The notes under the pieces: model-generated
The model's database searches: none
What the model was told of the DNA's origin: nothing
Seen by the model: the letters and a program-made list of their open reading frames with translations, nothing else
Source of the DNA: Corynebacterium macginleyi
GTDB lineage: Bacteria; Actinomycetota; Actinomycetes; Mycobacteriales; Mycobacteriaceae
Reading direction: 5' to 3'
Assembly (NCBI RefSeq): GCF_003688935.1
Contig: NZ_REGE01000001.1
Location: forward strand, 124,001-188,000
DNA length: 64,000 nucleotides
In this document: one piece after another, positions 43,626 to 53,761 of the stretch
How positions within the stretch are numbered: the first letter of the stretch is position 1
How the letters are laid out: the number at the start of each line of letters is the position of its first letter
Program-made: the position numbers and the translations under genes

Positions 43626-44495
43626 TTAGTAGACCTCCAGGCCTTTCGCGCGGAAAACGTCGCGGACTTTTTCCACGTCTTCCGGCCTCGGAGGCTTAGT
43701 ATCTGCCAAGTGGTAGGTCATATCGAGCCCCTCCCACTTGTCCTTGCCCATATTGTGGAAGGGCAAGACCTCTACGCGCTCCACATTGGACTTCCACCGC
43801 TCCACAATGGAGGCGACGTTTTCAACGTTCTCGGCCGAATCTGTCAGCCCCGGCACAAGGACGAAGCGAATCCACACCGGCTTGCCTATCCTGTTGAGAC
43901 GGTCACCAAAATCGAGCGTGGGCTGCAGCTGACGCCGGGTGACGCGCTGATAGGTTTCCTCATCGCCCGACTTCACATCCATCAGCACCAGGTCGATATT
44001 GTCAAGGTCCTCATCGCGCAGGCGCGAGCCTAGAAAGCCAGAGGTATCGATGGTGGTGTGGATGCCGGCGTCGTGGACTTCCTTAAGGACACGGCGGGTG
44101 AAGGCAATCTGGAACAGGGGTTCGCCGCCAGAGATGGTCAGGCCGCCACCGGAGGCTCGGAAGATGGGCTTATAGCGCTTGATGCGCGTAACCACATCGT
44201 CTACCCGTTCCAAAGTGCCGGTCTTCATCTCCATCGTGTCCGGATTGTGGCAATACTGGCAGCGCAGGGGGCAACCGGACATGAACATGGTCATGCGGGT
44301 CCCCGGGCCGTCGACGGCGGTTACCAGCTCCCAGGAATGCACGAGGGCGATATCGCCAGTGCGGCGCGCCTCCATGAGTTCGGGGCGGGTAATCTCATCG
44401 AGTGCGTGGTCGACCCCAAGGCCCGCGGCGACGCCGCGAACACGCTCGCCGGATTCCGGCGACAGGGTAACCACACCAGTAATGCCATCAGCCAT
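43626..44495 (-). CDS. pflA: Pyruvate formate-lyase activating enzyme
   Basis: 289 residues. Radical SAM cluster motif C-x3-C-x2-C in 'MFMSGCPLRCQYCHNPDTMEM', 'GGLTISGGEPLFQ' and 'IDTSGF'. It uses SAM to install the glycyl radical on PFL. Last of the three pfl genes, directly after the separate glycyl-radical gene it would act on. An N-terminal extension of about 50 residues precedes the usual start of the fold. Confidence 0.93.
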   Translation of the reverse strand: MADGITGVVTLSPESGERVRGVAAGLGVDHALDEITRPELMEARRTGDIALVHSWELVTAVDGPGTRMTMFMSGCPLRCQYCHNPDTMEMKTGTLERVDDVVTRIKRYKPIFRASGGGLTISGGEPLFQIAFTRRVLKEVHDAGIHTTIDTSGFLGSRLRDEDLDNIDLVLMDVKSGDEETYQRVTRRQLQPTLDFGDRLNRIGKPVWIRFVLVPGLTDSAENVENVASIVERWKSNVERVEVLPFHNMGKDKWEGLDMTYHLADTKPPRPEDVEKVRDVFRAKGLEVY

Positions 44496-44497
44496 GA

Positions 44498-44749
44498 TTA
44501 TGAACCCTGGTGGAAGGTGCGGGAGATAACGTCAAGCTGCTGTTCCTTGGTGAGCTTGACGAAGTTAACCGCGTAGCCAGAGACACGAACGGTAAGGTTC
44601 GGGTACTTCTCCGGGTGCTCGACGGCATCTTCCAGCGTGGACTTGTCCAGCACGTTGATATTGGCGTGGTACAGACCAGAATTCATCTTGTGATCGTCGC
44701 GGCTGGCCTTCATATCTGAAAGGCGTTCTGCAAAGGTTGGGGTTGCCAT
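44498..44749 (-). CDS. Separate glycyl-radical domain of pyruvate formate-lyase (GrcA/YfiD-like)
   Basis: 83 residues. After an N-terminal stretch it reads '[55 protein letters not shown]', the complete C-terminal radical loop of PFL with the reactive Gly in RVSGY. The large subunit next door ends before this region. AAAAGGAGAACC gives it a strong ribosome site, so it is made as its own protein. It resembles E. coli YfiD, which repairs broken PFL, but here it seems to be the only source of the radical Gly. Confidence 0.9.
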   Translation of the reverse strand: MATPTFAERLSDMKASRDDHKMNSGLYHANINVLDKSTLEDAVEHPEKYPNLTVRVSGYAVNFVKLTKEQQLDVISRTFHQGS

Positions 44750-44772
44750 GATGGTTCTCCTTTTCGGGGTTG

Positions 44773-46860
44773 TTATTGTTCCATGATGAAGCCGGCATCC
44801 AGCACGCCCACCAAGTTGGTGATGCGCTCTTCTGGGGTGCGACCCAATCCGGACGGGGTGATGGTATTGGTCAGTGAGATGCCATCCAGGGCATCCTTGT
44901 AATCCAGCTTGCCCACCGACAGCATGGAAGCGACCATGCCGTGATTATCCGCGCCGTTTTCGGGGTTAGCACCTGGGGAGAAGGGAGTGCCGGCCTTGTG
45001 GCCTGACGGGAAGGAACCGGTTGCCTTGCCGTAGACCACGTTTGAGGTAATTGTCAGCACAGATTGGGTGGGGATGGCGTTTCGGTACATCGGGATGGCC
45101 TTAATCTTTGCCATCACGGTGTGCACGATCGTGGCGGCGATGTCATCGGCGCGGTCGTCGTCGTTGCCGTAGAACGGGAACTCGCCCTCAGTGATGTAGT
45201 CCGTAATCAGGCCGGTCTCATCGCGGACCGGGGTGACCTTGGCGTACTTGATGGCAGATAGCGAATCGGCGACGATGGAAAGTCCCGCAATGCCGCAGCC
45301 CATGGAGCGGATGATATTGGAATCATGCAGTGCCATTTCCACGGCCTCGTAGGCGTACTTATCGTGCGAGTAGTGGATGATGTTCAGGGCCTCGACGTAA
45401 GTGCCAACCACCCAATCCAGCATCTCCTCGTACTTTTGCCAAACCTCGTCGAAATCCAACGGGCCATCGCCCTGAATCGGCTCATAGCCTTCGACGATTT
45501 GCTTGCCGGAGACCTCGTCCCGGCCACCGTTCATGGCGTAGAGAAGGGCCTTGGCGGCATTGACGCGAGCACCGAAGAACTGCATCTGCTTGCCCACTTC
45601 CATCGGGGAAACGCAGCAGGCAATCGCAGCGTCATCGCCCCATTCATCGCGAATCTGACGGTCCGACTCGTACTGGATGGAGGAGGTTTCGATCGAGATG
45701 TGCGCGCAGAATTCTTTGTAGCCTGCGGGCAGCTCCGGATCCCAAAAAATGGTGATATTCGGCTCCGGTGATGGCCCCAGGTTAACGAGAGTCTGCAGAA
45801 GGCGGAAGGAGGTCTTGGTAACCATGTGGCGGCCATCGCTACCGAAGCCTGCATCGGACCAGGTAGCCCAATACGGGTCGCCGGAGAAGATCTGGTCATA
45901 GTCGATGGTGCGCAAGAAGCGGACGATACGCAGTTTGAGCACAAGCGCATCGATAATTTCCTGTGCCTGCTCCTCGGTGATGAGGCCAGCGGCCAGGTCG
46001 CGCTCAAAGTAGCAGTCGAAGAACGCGGACAAGCGTCCGATGGACATGGCGGCGCCGTCCTGGGACTTGATGGAGGCGAGGTAGCCGAAGTAAGTCCACT
46101 GCACAGCCTCGTGCGCGGTGCGCGCCGGCTCAGAGATATCGAAACCGTAGGACTCGGCCATTGTCTTGAGCTTTTTCAGGGCCTTAATCTGCTCGGAGTG
46201 CTCCTCGCGGTAGCGGGCCCAGTGCTCGGAAAAGCCGGCATCAGCAATAGCATCGCGGGCCTCAATCTTTTCCTGGATGAGGAAGTCCACGCCGTACAAT
46301 GCCACACGGCGGTAATCACCGATGATGCGGCCGCGACCATAGGCATCGGGCAGGCCCGTGATGATGTGTGATGATCGAGCGGCGCGGATGCGCGGGGTGT
46401 ACATATCGAAGACCGCGTCATTGTGGGTCTTGCGGTAGCGGGTGAAAATCTTCTCCACCTCAGGGTCTACCTCTTTACCCGCCTCACCAATAGCCTGCTT
46501 GACCATGCGCCAGCCGCCGAATGGCATCATTGCGCGCTTGAGCGGCGTATCGGTTTGCAGACCGACGATGACGTCATCGTCTTCAGAGATGTAACCGGCC
46601 GGGAAGGCATCGATATCGGTAGGGGTGTGCGTATCGACGTCGTAGACCCGCTTTTCGCGCTCAACCGACAGGTAGTTCTTTTCTAGGGTGTCCCACACGC
46701 GCAGAGTCTTATCGGTAGGCCCTGCGAGGAAGCTGGAATCGCCGTCATAAGGTGTGTAGTTGCGCTGGATGAAATCCCGGACGTTGATACCCTCGGTCCA
46801 AGGGCCGGGGGCGAAACCTTCCCACCCTTGATACTGCTGGGGCTTCGTTGCGGTAGTCAT
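44773..46860 (-). CDS. pflB: Pyruvate formate-lyase core, lacking the glycyl-radical domain
   Basis: 695 residues from ATG 46860 (AAGGGAA site), against about 760 for usual PFL. The catalytic pair is present in '[23 protein letters not shown]', as is '[33 protein letters not shown]'. It then ends at '[13 protein letters not shown]' without the radical Gly motif, which is in the next gene 23 bases on. It converts pyruvate and CoA to acetyl-CoA and formate under anaerobiosis. The upstream frame to 46923 is not required. Confidence 0.92.
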   Translation of the reverse strand: MTTATKPQQYQGWEGFAPGPWTEGINVRDFIQRNYTPYDGDSSFLAGPTDKTLRVWDTLEKNYLSVEREKRVYDVDTHTPTDIDAFPAGYISEDDDVIVGLQTDTPLKRAMMPFGGWRMVKQAIGEAGKEVDPEVEKIFTRYRKTHNDAVFDMYTPRIRAARSSHIITGLPDAYGRGRIIGDYRRVALYGVDFLIQEKIEARDAIADAGFSEHWARYREEHSEQIKALKKLKTMAESYGFDISEPARTAHEAVQWTYFGYLASIKSQDGAAMSIGRLSAFFDCYFERDLAAGLITEEQAQEIIDALVLKLRIVRFLRTIDYDQIFSGDPYWATWSDAGFGSDGRHMVTKTSFRLLQTLVNLGPSPEPNITIFWDPELPAGYKEFCAHISIETSSIQYESDRQIRDEWGDDAAIACCVSPMEVGKQMQFFGARVNAAKALLYAMNGGRDEVSGKQIVEGYEPIQGDGPLDFDEVWQKYEEMLDWVVGTYVEALNIIHYSHDKYAYEAVEMALHDSNIIRSMGCGIAGLSIVADSLSAIKYAKVTPVRDETGLITDYITEGEFPFYGNDDDRADDIAATIVHTVMAKIKAIPMYRNAIPTQSVLTITSNVVYGKATGSFPSGHKAGTPFSPGANPENGADNHGMVASMLSVGKLDYKDALDGISLTNTITPSGLGRTPEERITNLVGVLDAGFIMEQ

Positions 46861-47169
46861 AATTCCCTTCTTTTGGGTCAAATTTCCCGGGGCACATGCC
46901 GCCTTTTTAGCCCGCAGCATCAAGCCCCGTCACCTCCCCATTGTTGCTTCGATTCGCGAGATTAACAAACGCAAACATCCCCTTGAGCACTAGTTATAAA
47001 CCGGTCATCATGCTTTGCTGGTTACCCGATTCATATAAACCACCCGTACGTTTTTATTCGGGGGCAATCTAGCCCCGTTCGTGGCTTTGCTCACGTGCAC
47101 TTTGGCGCAACCTGTGTCTGCCTCTACTGTTAATGCGGTCAGCTTCGCTTCCGTACCAAGGAGGACTTC
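46861..47169. promoter_or_regulatory. Divergent promoter region between pflB and the permease gene
   Basis: No gene. It must hold the pfl promoter, but I see no clear FNR-type or GlxR-type palindrome. AAGGAGG lies 5 bases before the permease GTG. Confidence 0.35.
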
Positions 47170-49077
47170 GTGGCGCCCCGGCCCAAGCACCCCGTCGACA
47201 TCGTTCCCCCCACGCCGAAACTTGCCGCCCTTGGGCTGCAACACGTCCTCGCGTTTTACGCGGGGGCGGTCATCGTTCCACTGCTTATCGCCAGCTCGTT
47301 GAACCTTGATTCAGAAACGACCATCCATCTCATCAATGCCGACCTATTAACCTGCGGCATAGCGACGATTATTCAATCGGTGGGCATCGGCAAGCATATT
47401 GGCGTACGCCTACCCATCGTGCAGGGCGTGACCACGACGGCTGTCTCGCCCATCATCGCGATTGGCCTGGGTGCCACCGATGGCGAGGGCGGGGTTGCAT
47501 CGCTGCCCGCGATTTACGGTGCCATCATCGTCGCAGGCCTGTTTACTTTTTTCGCCGCACCGGTTTTTGGCAAGGTGCTGCGCTTCTTCCCGCCGGTGGT
47601 CACCGGTTCGGTGCTGCTGGTCATGGGCACCTCGCTGCTAGCGGTTTCAGCTAATGACTTTGTCAATTATGCGGAGGGCGTGCCGGCCACACGGGATTTG
47701 CTTTATGGCTTTGGCACACTAGCAGTCATCATTCTCGTGCAGCGTTTTTCCTCCGGCTTCATGGGCACGTTGGCGGTGCTCATCGGCTTGGTTCTTGGCA
47801 CGGGCGTAGCGCTCGCGCTTGGCGATGCCTCCTTTAACGAAGTCTCTACGTCCCCTGCCCTCGGCATTACCACGCCGTTTTATTTCGGCATGCCGCAATT
47901 CGACCTCGTGGCAATCTTCTCGCTGATTATCGTCATGATTATCACCATGGTCGAAACCACCGGTGATGTGTTTGCCACAGGAGAGATAGTCAAAAAGCGC
48001 ATCCGCCGCGCTGACGTAGTACGCGCCATCCGCGCCGATGGTGTATCCACCCTAATAGGCGGCGTGATGAATTCTTTCCCCTATACCTGCTTTGCGCAAA
48101 ACGTTGGCCTGGTGCGCCTGACCAACGTGAAATCGCGCTGGGTGGCCGTAGCGGCCGCGGGATTCATGATTGTGCTGGGCCTTTTGCCAAAGGCCGGTGC
48201 GGTCGTAGCCGCGATTCCATCGCCGGTACTTGGCGGCGCTTCGCTGGCGCTTTTTGCCAATGTGGCGTGGGTGGGTCTGCAGACCATCGCAAAATCGGAT
48301 CTCAGCGATGGGCGCAACTCCGTTATTGTCACCTCCGCCCTGGGTCTAGCCATGCTAGTGACCTTCAAGCCGGAGGTGGCCGCTGCCTTCCCGGAGTGGG
48401 CGCGAACCTTTGTCTCTTCTGGCATGTCCATCGGCGGGATTACCGCCATTTTGCTCAACCTGGTGTTCTTCCACACCGGCAGCGCGGGCGCACAGGTCTC
48501 ACGCGTTGCAGGTAAGGGTGTGAGCCTGGACGAGCTCAACAAGGCCTCGCGCGAGGAGTTCACCGCCGCGCTGCGCCCGCTATTTAATAATGAAACCTGG
48601 CCACTCGAGCTAGCCTGGCAGTCCCGCCCATTTAGCGATGTCAACGAACTGCGCGCCGCCATCCAAGTTGCAGTGCTGACCGCGGATTCTGAACGCCGCG
48701 ATGCGCTCATCCACGACTACCCAGCCATGGATGAGCTGCTGCTTGCTGACGCCGACGAGGCCGCCACCATCTCCGCCGACCGCGGCTCCCTGGGGCTGAC
48801 TGACTTGGATGATGTACAAACCGAGCGAATCACCGAGCTTTCTGCCGCCTACCGCGAGCGCTTCGGCATGCCGTTTGTGGCTTATTTGGATACCAATGAC
48901 ACCGTCGACCGCGTCATTGATGCCGGCGTGCGCCGCCTAGCCAACTCCCCGGAACAAGAATACCGCACCGCGCTGAGCGAAATCGTCGAGATCGCCAATG
49001 ACCGCTTCGATATTTTGTTGGCAGATGCAAATCCGGTCCGCTCCTCGTGGGACCGCAAGTTCACCGAGGTGGACTAG
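47170..49077 (+). CDS. NCS2 nucleobase permease fused to OHCU decarboxylase
   Basis: 635 residues. The first about 440 are a nucleobase:cation symporter-2 carrier with 12-14 helices ('FYAGAVIVPLLIASSLNL', 'GVRLPIVQGVTTTAVSPIIAIG', 'NSFPYTCFAQNVGLVRLTNV'). After a linker, residues about 455-630 are a 2-oxo-4-hydroxy-4-carboxy-5-ureidoimidazoline decarboxylase domain ('LNKASREEFTAAL', 'WQSRPFSDVNELRAAI', 'SAAYRERFGMPFVAYLD'). OHCU decarboxylase acts two steps after urate, so the carrier part probably imports urate or xanthine. Starts at GTG with AAGGAGG. Confidence 0.88.
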   Translation: MAPRPKHPVDIVPPTPKLAALGLQHVLAFYAGAVIVPLLIASSLNLDSETTIHLINADLLTCGIATIIQSVGIGKHIGVRLPIVQGVTTTAVSPIIAIGLGATDGEGGVASLPAIYGAIIVAGLFTFFAAPVFGKVLRFFPPVVTGSVLLVMGTSLLAVSANDFVNYAEGVPATRDLLYGFGTLAVIILVQRFSSGFMGTLAVLIGLVLGTGVALALGDASFNEVSTSPALGITTPFYFGMPQFDLVAIFSLIIVMIITMVETTGDVFATGEIVKKRIRRADVVRAIRADGVSTLIGGVMNSFPYTCFAQNVGLVRLTNVKSRWVAVAAAGFMIVLGLLPKAGAVVAAIPSPVLGGASLALFANVAWVGLQTIAKSDLSDGRNSVIVTSALGLAMLVTFKPEVAAAFPEWARTFVSSGMSIGGITAILLNLVFFHTGSAGAQVSRVAGKGVSLDELNKASREEFTAALRPLFNNETWPLELAWQSRPFSDVNELRAAIQVAVLTADSERRDALIHDYPAMDELLLADADEAATISADRGSLGLTDLDDVQTERITELSAAYRERFGMPFVAYLDTNDTVDRVIDAGVRRLANSPEQEYRTALSEIVEIANDRFDILLADANPVRSSWDRKFTEVD

Positions 49078-49678
49078 CTAGCGAAAGGAAAAATCCACCT
49101 CGGCCTCTGGGTCCACGCCGGAGATAATTACGGTGTAGAACTGCTTGGCTTGGGATTGGAGGATATCGCGATTATCCGCGAAGTCCTCTTTCTTTTTGTC
49201 CTCGTTGAGGATTTTGGTGCTAGTTTCCGCCGTATCGATATCCGGGGTAATCCAGCTCAGCGCGCCATTATCTTTCACCGCAGTTTCGAAGTTCTCATCC
49301 GAATGTCCGATGAAAATAAATTCCGGGATCTGCACGCGGAAGTGGTGCGGGGATTCTTCTTTCCACCTGGACCTGCGATCCCTCGATACCCAGCTTCGCG
49401 CGGTAGGAGTATTTGATGTACTGGGTGCGCTGGCTGCCTGGGACTTGCCAATTCCACAGCTTACTATTAGCGGATTTCTCCGAGAGCCCCTCCATCCCCA
49501 GCGAGACGAGCACCACCTGTTCCTCCCGTTCTACGGCCTTGATGACCTTGGTATTGCTCGATTCTGTCTCCACGTCCACCGGATTTTTTACCTGCCAGAC
49601 CACCACCGCGGTGGCAGCCACGGCGGCTATAAGGATGACGGTGATAAGGGCAAAAAGGGTGGAAAGCCGCTTTTTCAT
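49078..49678 (-). pseudogene. DUF4230 membrane-anchored protein, one frameshift
   Basis: From ATG 49678: an N-terminal membrane anchor ('LSTLFALITVILIAAVAATAVVVW'), then 'ESSNTKVIKAVEREEQVVLVSLGMEGLSEK' and 'YIKYSYRAKLGIEGSQVQVER'. At about 49360 one base is missing; the next frame continues 'VQIPEFIFIGHSDENFETAVKDNGALSWITPDID' to 49078. Both halves together match a complete DUF4230 protein of about 200 residues. Function unknown. Confidence 0.7.
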
Positions 49679-49755
49679 GATGACCATCATAGGGCGGATA
49701 TGAAGTGGGGGTACGCGAAAGCGCCGCCGGCCACGAGGGCCGACGGCGCCGATTG

Positions 49756-49837
49756 TGCGCCCGGTGAGACTTGAACTCACACGTCCTAAGACACTAGAAC
49801 CTAAATCTAGCGCGTCTGCCAATTCCGCCACGGGCGC
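49756..49837 (-). tRNA. tRNA-Leu (anticodon TAG)
   Basis: 82 nt with a long variable arm. Acceptor GCGCCCG/CGGGCGC, anticodon stem CTAGA/TCTAG with loop TTTAGGT, T-arm GTGAG TTCAAGT CTCAC, discriminator A. Confidence 0.94.
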
Positions 49838-49928
49838 GGGGAACTTACCATAGTGTACACGGCGCACGAATAAACAAGAAACCAGGGGGTGTTCTGTTTT
49901 TCGGTGCCGGGTGGGTAGGGTGGAACTC

Positions 49929-50438
49929 GTGAGCACTCATGAGGAACAGAAGAACAGGCGCGTACAGGTGCGATGGTGGCACATCCTCCTGATCGTGTTT
50001 TTCGTCGTGCTCTTCCTATTCCTGGCCTACTGGCAGTGGACGCGCTTCCGCTCCGGCTCGGGAACCTTCCAAAACCTAGGGTACGCTTTTCAGTGGCCGC
50101 TGTTTGCCGTGTTCGTGGTCTATGCTTATCGCACCACCCTGCGCTATGAAAACGAGCGCCTCGCCGCAGAAAGCGAGGCCCGCGAGATGGATTCGCTACA
50201 GAACCGAGGACACGCTTCTGAAAATGTCGGAACAACGGCCGGCGCAGAGTATGGTTCGTCCGTTGGCTCTAAGGTGGGGGGTTCAGCGGGTGGCGATCCA
50301 ACGAAGAAAACCGCTATCGATGAGGATTTCTTGCCGCGCCGCCCGCAGCTTAATGTAGAAGAGTTTAATGCGTTGAATAGGCCACGGCGCCGCCGCGGTT
50401 CCCCCGCAGAGGGGTGCAACGAAGTCCCAAAAAAATAA
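49929..50438 (+). CDS. Conserved two-helix membrane protein of unknown function
   Basis: 169 residues from GTG 49929. TAGGGT (49916-49921) ends seven bases before it, a leaderless pattern. Two membrane helices ('WHILLIVFFVVLFLFLAYW' and 'YAFQWPLFAVFVVYAYRTT') precede a long polar tail with a Gly/Ser linker and a basic 'RRPQLNVEEFNALNRPRRRR' end. It precedes a DUF3817 gene by 15 bases, so they form an operon. Family seen in Corynebacterium but not characterised. Confidence 0.75.
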   Translation: MSTHEEQKNRRVQVRWWHILLIVFFVVLFLFLAYWQWTRFRSGSGTFQNLGYAFQWPLFAVFVVYAYRTTLRYENERLAAESEAREMDSLQNRGHASENVGTTAGAEYGSSVGSKVGGSAGGDPTKKTAIDEDFLPRRPQLNVEEFNALNRPRRRRGSPAEGCNEVPKK

Positions 50439-50453
50439 AGGAGAAAGCAAATC

Positions 50454-50804
50454 ATGACCAACCAGGTACACCCGGACCGCAAGGCGCGTATCCGCGGACC
50501 GCTGAAATTCTTTTCCGTCGCGGCAACGGTGACCGGTATTTTCCTCATCATCCTGGTCATCCGCATGTTCTTCCAGTACATCATGGGCACGGAGATTCCC
50601 GAATGGGCGACCTATATCGCGATCGTGCACGGCATCGCCTACATGGCCTACCTGCTCTCTATCCTGATTTTAGGCCCGCGCGCGCTGTGGCCAGCCAGCA
50701 AGCTGATTATTACAGCGCTCGCCGGCGTGGTGCCTTTCTTATCTTTCTGGATGGAGCACAAGCGCCGCAAGGAAACCGAGGAACAATTCCAGCTCAACGC
50801 TTAA
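50454..50804 (+). CDS. DUF3817 integral membrane protein
   Basis: 116 residues with three helices ('FFSVAATVTGIFLIILVIRMFFQY', 'WATYIAIVHGIAYMAYLLSILIL', 'IITALAGVVPFLSFWMEH'). The HG-x2-Y pattern and the E-H-K-R-R end are typical of DUF3817. AAAGGAGAAAG site upstream. It ends one base before the convergent rdgB. Confidence 0.88.
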   Translation: MTNQVHPDRKARIRGPLKFFSVAATVTGIFLIILVIRMFFQYIMGTEIPEWATYIAIVHGIAYMAYLLSILILGPRALWPASKLIITALAGVVPFLSFWMEHKRRKETEEQFQLNA

Positions 50805-51407
50805 TTATCCGGCCATCTCCGCGATGACCGGTACCAACTGGGAAAGGGCGCGGCCGCGATGCGAGACCGCGTTCTTTTCTTCTGGCAACATTTCGGCCGC
50901 GGAGCGGGACTCGCCTTTTGGCTGGAAGAGTGGGTCATAACCAAAGCCGTTTTCCCCGCGCGGCTCGCGCAGGAAGTGGCCTTCCCACCGTCCTTCGGCC
51001 ACATGCTCGGCGCCGTCTGGGGTAACAAGGGCGCACACGGAAACGAATGCGGCAGAGCGCCGTTCGTCCGGCACATCGGCCATTTGTGCCAAGAGCAGGT
51101 CATTATTGGCCTGGTCATTGCCGTGGTCACCGGACCAGCGGGCGGACAGCACACCGGGCATGCCGTTGAGCTCCTCGACGGCCAGCCCGGAGTCATCCGC
51201 GATCGTCACCAAACCCGTAGCGACGGCGCCGGCGCGAGCCTTAATGAGCGCGTTATCGGCAAAGGTACGGCCATCTTCGACGGGTTCTGGGTAGGGATCG
51301 ACCTCGGAAAGCAGGCGCAGATCCACGCCCTCAATGCCAGCCTCAGACAGGATGCGATCGAGCTCAGCTAGCTTCTTCGGATTGCCGGATGCAACGAGAA
51401 TTACCAT
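50805..51407 (-). CDS. rdgB: XTP/dITP diphosphatase (Ham1/RdgB)
   Basis: 200 residues: '[12 protein letters not shown]' (substrate loop), '[39 protein letters not shown]' (metal and base-binding core) and '[13 protein letters not shown]', 'SHRGRAL'. It removes deaminated purine nucleotides. The 5' end overlaps rph by 7 bases; the pair is conserved in Actinobacteria next to murI. Confidence 0.94.
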   Translation of the reverse strand: MVILVASGNPKKLAELDRILSEAGIEGVDLRLLSEVDPYPEPVEDGRTFADNALIKARAGAVATGLVTIADDSGLAVEELNGMPGVLSARWSGDHGNDQANNDLLLAQMADVPDERRSAAFVSVCALVTPDGAEHVAEGRWEGHFLREPRGENGFGYDPLFQPKGESRSAAEMLPEEKNAVSHRGRALSQLVPVIAEMAG

Positions 51408-52129
51408 CCCAGCGCTGCTTTCTGCGCCGCGATGAGCTCGCTGCAGCCCTTTTGGGCCACATCTAACATGCCGTTGAGCTGCTCGCGGCCGAAGAGGCCG
51501 TGCTCGCCGGTGCCCTGGATTTCTACGAAGTCGCCGGATTCTTGCATCACCACGTTGAGGTCAACCTCGGCGCGGGAGTCTTCCTCATAGGGCAGGTCGA
51601 GGCAGATTTCACCGTCGATAATCCCCACCGAAACCGCGGCGATGGGATCCAGCAGCGGCTCACCGGGAACGACGCCTTTGGACTTGAGGTGGGCGATGGC
51701 ATCGGCAAGCGCAACGTAGGCGCCGGTGATTGAGGCGGTGCGGGTGCCGCCATCGGCCTGCAGCACGTCGCAATCGAGCTGGATGGTGTTTTCTCCAAGC
51801 TCCTCCAAATCCACGGCGGCGCGCAGGGAGCGGCCGACCAGGCGGGAAATCTCGTGGGTACGGCCCTTGACCTTGCCGCGCATGGACTCGCGCGGCATGC
51901 GGTCGTGGGTGGCGGAGGGCAGCATGGCATACTCGGCGGTCAGCCAACCCTCGCCGGAATCGCGCTTGAAACGCGGCACCCCGAGTTCGACGGAGGCGGT
52001 GCACATCACGCGAGTATTGCCAAATTCCACCAAAACGGATCCAGCCGGGTTGGTGGTGAAATTGCGGGTAATGCGGACGCTGCGCATCTGGTCAAGCGCG
52101 CGCCCATCGGCACGAGTAAATTCAGTCAT
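51401..52129 (-). CDS. rph: Ribonuclease PH
   Basis: 242 residues: '[15 protein letters not shown]', '[12 protein letters not shown]', '[25 protein letters not shown]' (phosphate and catalytic Asp region) and '[16 protein letters not shown]'. It trims tRNA 3' ends phosphorolytically. GGAGGG lies 4 bases before the ATG. Coupled to rdgB downstream. Confidence 0.95.
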   Translation of the reverse strand: MTEFTRADGRALDQMRSVRITRNFTTNPAGSVLVEFGNTRVMCTASVELGVPRFKRDSGEGWLTAEYAMLPSATHDRMPRESMRGKVKGRTHEISRLVGRSLRAAVDLEELGENTIQLDCDVLQADGGTRTASITGAYVALADAIAHLKSKGVVPGEPLLDPIAAVSVGIIDGEICLDLPYEEDSRAEVDLNVVMQESGDFVEIQGTGEHGLFGREQLNGMLDVAQKGCSELIAAQKAALGW

Positions 52130-52144
52130 ACCCTCCAGCGTAAC

Positions 52145-52906
52145 CTAGATCTGCAAGCCCGCAGTCCCCAGCACAATCTCACCATCGAATTCCTGCCGCG
52201 CCGCGGCCACCGTGGCCTCCACATCTCCCCAGGGCTGGATGTGGATTAACACCAGCTTGCGAACGCCCGCCTCCCGTGCCGCACGCCCCGCCTCCGCGCC
52301 CGACATGTGCATACCAGGTGCCATACCCTCGGAGGAAGCCCCCCAGGTAGCCTCGCAAAGGAAGAGATCGGCACCCCGGGCGGCATCGACAAGCGCGGGC
52401 GTATAGGACGTATCGCCGGAATAAGTAATGATCTTCCCGGTTTTCGCGTGCTCTATGCGCAGCGCATAGGCCTCGACCGGGTGATTGACGGGGAAAGGGG
52501 TGATAAAGACGTCATCGACAAGTTGACGCTCCCCCGCTACCCACGGGCTAAACGCCAAGGTATCGGACATATCGTCGATCCCATCTGTTTCATCGGAAGA
52601 CAAGCGGCCGAGGTGCGTCGGAGTGGTAGAGGGACCGAAGCAAAAGTTGCGCGAGACGGCCGGGGCGGTGGGATGGAAGCGGCGCCACACCATAAGGGAG
52701 GGGAAATCCGCGCAGTGATCCGCGTGCAGGTGGCTAAAAGCCACGTGAGCATCGCACGGATCCTGCAGTTTAGCCAGCTGGCCCAGTGTACCCGAACCCA
52801 TATCCAGGATGATGGACGGTGCATTGTCGAAGGACACGACGTAGCCGGAAGCAGGGTTGTCTGCGGTGGGTACGCTACCGGAGCAGCCTAGGATGGTCAG
52901 CTTCAT
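52145..52906 (-). CDS. MBL-fold metallohydrolase (RNase Z/cyclic-nucleotide phosphodiesterase-like)
   Basis: 253 residues. The metallo-beta-lactamase signature H-x-H-x-D-H in 'VAFSHLHADHCADF', 'TYSGDTSYTPALV' and 'HMSGAEAGRAAREAGVRKLVLIHI' supply the two-metal site. In Actinobacteria this gene sits between murI and rph and is often annotated as a beta-lactamase-fold or cyclic-nucleotide-degrading enzyme; the substrate cannot be read from the sequence. Confidence 0.85.
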   Translation of the reverse strand: MKLTILGCSGSVPTADNPASGYVVSFDNAPSIILDMGSGTLGQLAKLQDPCDAHVAFSHLHADHCADFPSLMVWRRFHPTAPAVSRNFCFGPSTTPTHLGRLSSDETDGIDDMSDTLAFSPWVAGERQLVDDVFITPFPVNHPVEAYALRIEHAKTGKIITYSGDTSYTPALVDAARGADLFLCEATWGASSEGMAPGMHMSGAEAGRAAREAGVRKLVLIHIQPWGDVEATVAAARQEFDGEIVLGTAGLQI

Positions 52907-52981
52907 GAAATCAATAGTTCCATGAATCCGGCCCGAATGCTGGGACCGTGCGCAAAAGGGGGGGAAAGAATCTCGCTATGC

Positions 52982-53761
52982 TTAGCCAATTTGCGGTCCC
53001 AAAAAGCGTTTGGCTAGGCGGGTGAAAACCTCGGGATCACCAGTAGATTCGAAGGAGTGGACCGACTGGTTACCTTCCGGAGCAAGCATGTCGGTTTCCG
53101 TGAGCAGGCGGATGACGTCCTTGGTGGTCTCTTCCGAAGACGTCACCAGAGAAACGTTTTCGCCCATTGCCAGCTGGATAACGCCGGTAAGTAGCGGGTA
53201 GTGCGTACAGCCCAGCACCAAGGTGTCCACACCTTGGTCCTGCAAGGGTGCGAGATACCCCTCAGCAACGCCGAGGATCTGGCGGCCTGCGGTAATCCCG
53301 CGCTCGACAAAGGGCACGAAGTCCGGGCAGGCAGTAGCTACCGCCTCAACATTGGGGTTGAGCGCAAAAAGATCCTGGTACGCACCAGATTTGATGGTGC
53401 CCGTGGTGCCGATGACCCCGATTTTCCCATTGCGCGTGGTGGACATAGCGCGGCGCACAGCTGGATGAATGACCTCCACGACGGGGATATCGTAGCGCTC
53501 GCGGGCATCGTGCAGGAAGGCCGCAGTGGCGGTATTGCAGGCGATGACCAGCATCTTGCAGCCCCGTTCTACCAACTTATCAGCAATATCCTGGGAAAAA
53601 GCCCGTACCTGCGAGATGGGCAGCGGCCCATAAGGCCCGTGGGCAGTATCGCCAGTATAGATAACGGACTCTTGCGGCAACTGTTCCATCACCGCGCGGG
53701 CCACGGTCAGCCCACCGACGCCCGAATCAAAGATGCCGATGGGAGACGACGCGGTAGGCAT
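52982..53761 (-). CDS. murI: Glutamate racemase
   Basis: 259 residues: '[16 protein letters not shown]', '[12 protein letters not shown]', first catalytic Cys in '[13 protein letters not shown]' and second in '[11 protein letters not shown]'. It makes D-glutamate for peptidoglycan. The start shares TAATG with the rhomboid gene stop. Confidence 0.95.
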   Translation of the reverse strand: MPTASSPIGIFDSGVGGLTVARAVMEQLPQESVIYTGDTAHGPYGPLPISQVRAFSQDIADKLVERGCKMLVIACNTATAAFLHDARERYDIPVVEVIHPAVRRAMSTTRNGKIGVIGTTGTIKSGAYQDLFALNPNVEAVATACPDFVPFVERGITAGRQILGVAEGYLAPLQDQGVDTLVLGCTHYPLLTGVIQLAMGENVSLVTSSEETTKDVIRLLTETDMLAPEGNQSVHSFESTGDPEVFTRLAKRFLGPQIG

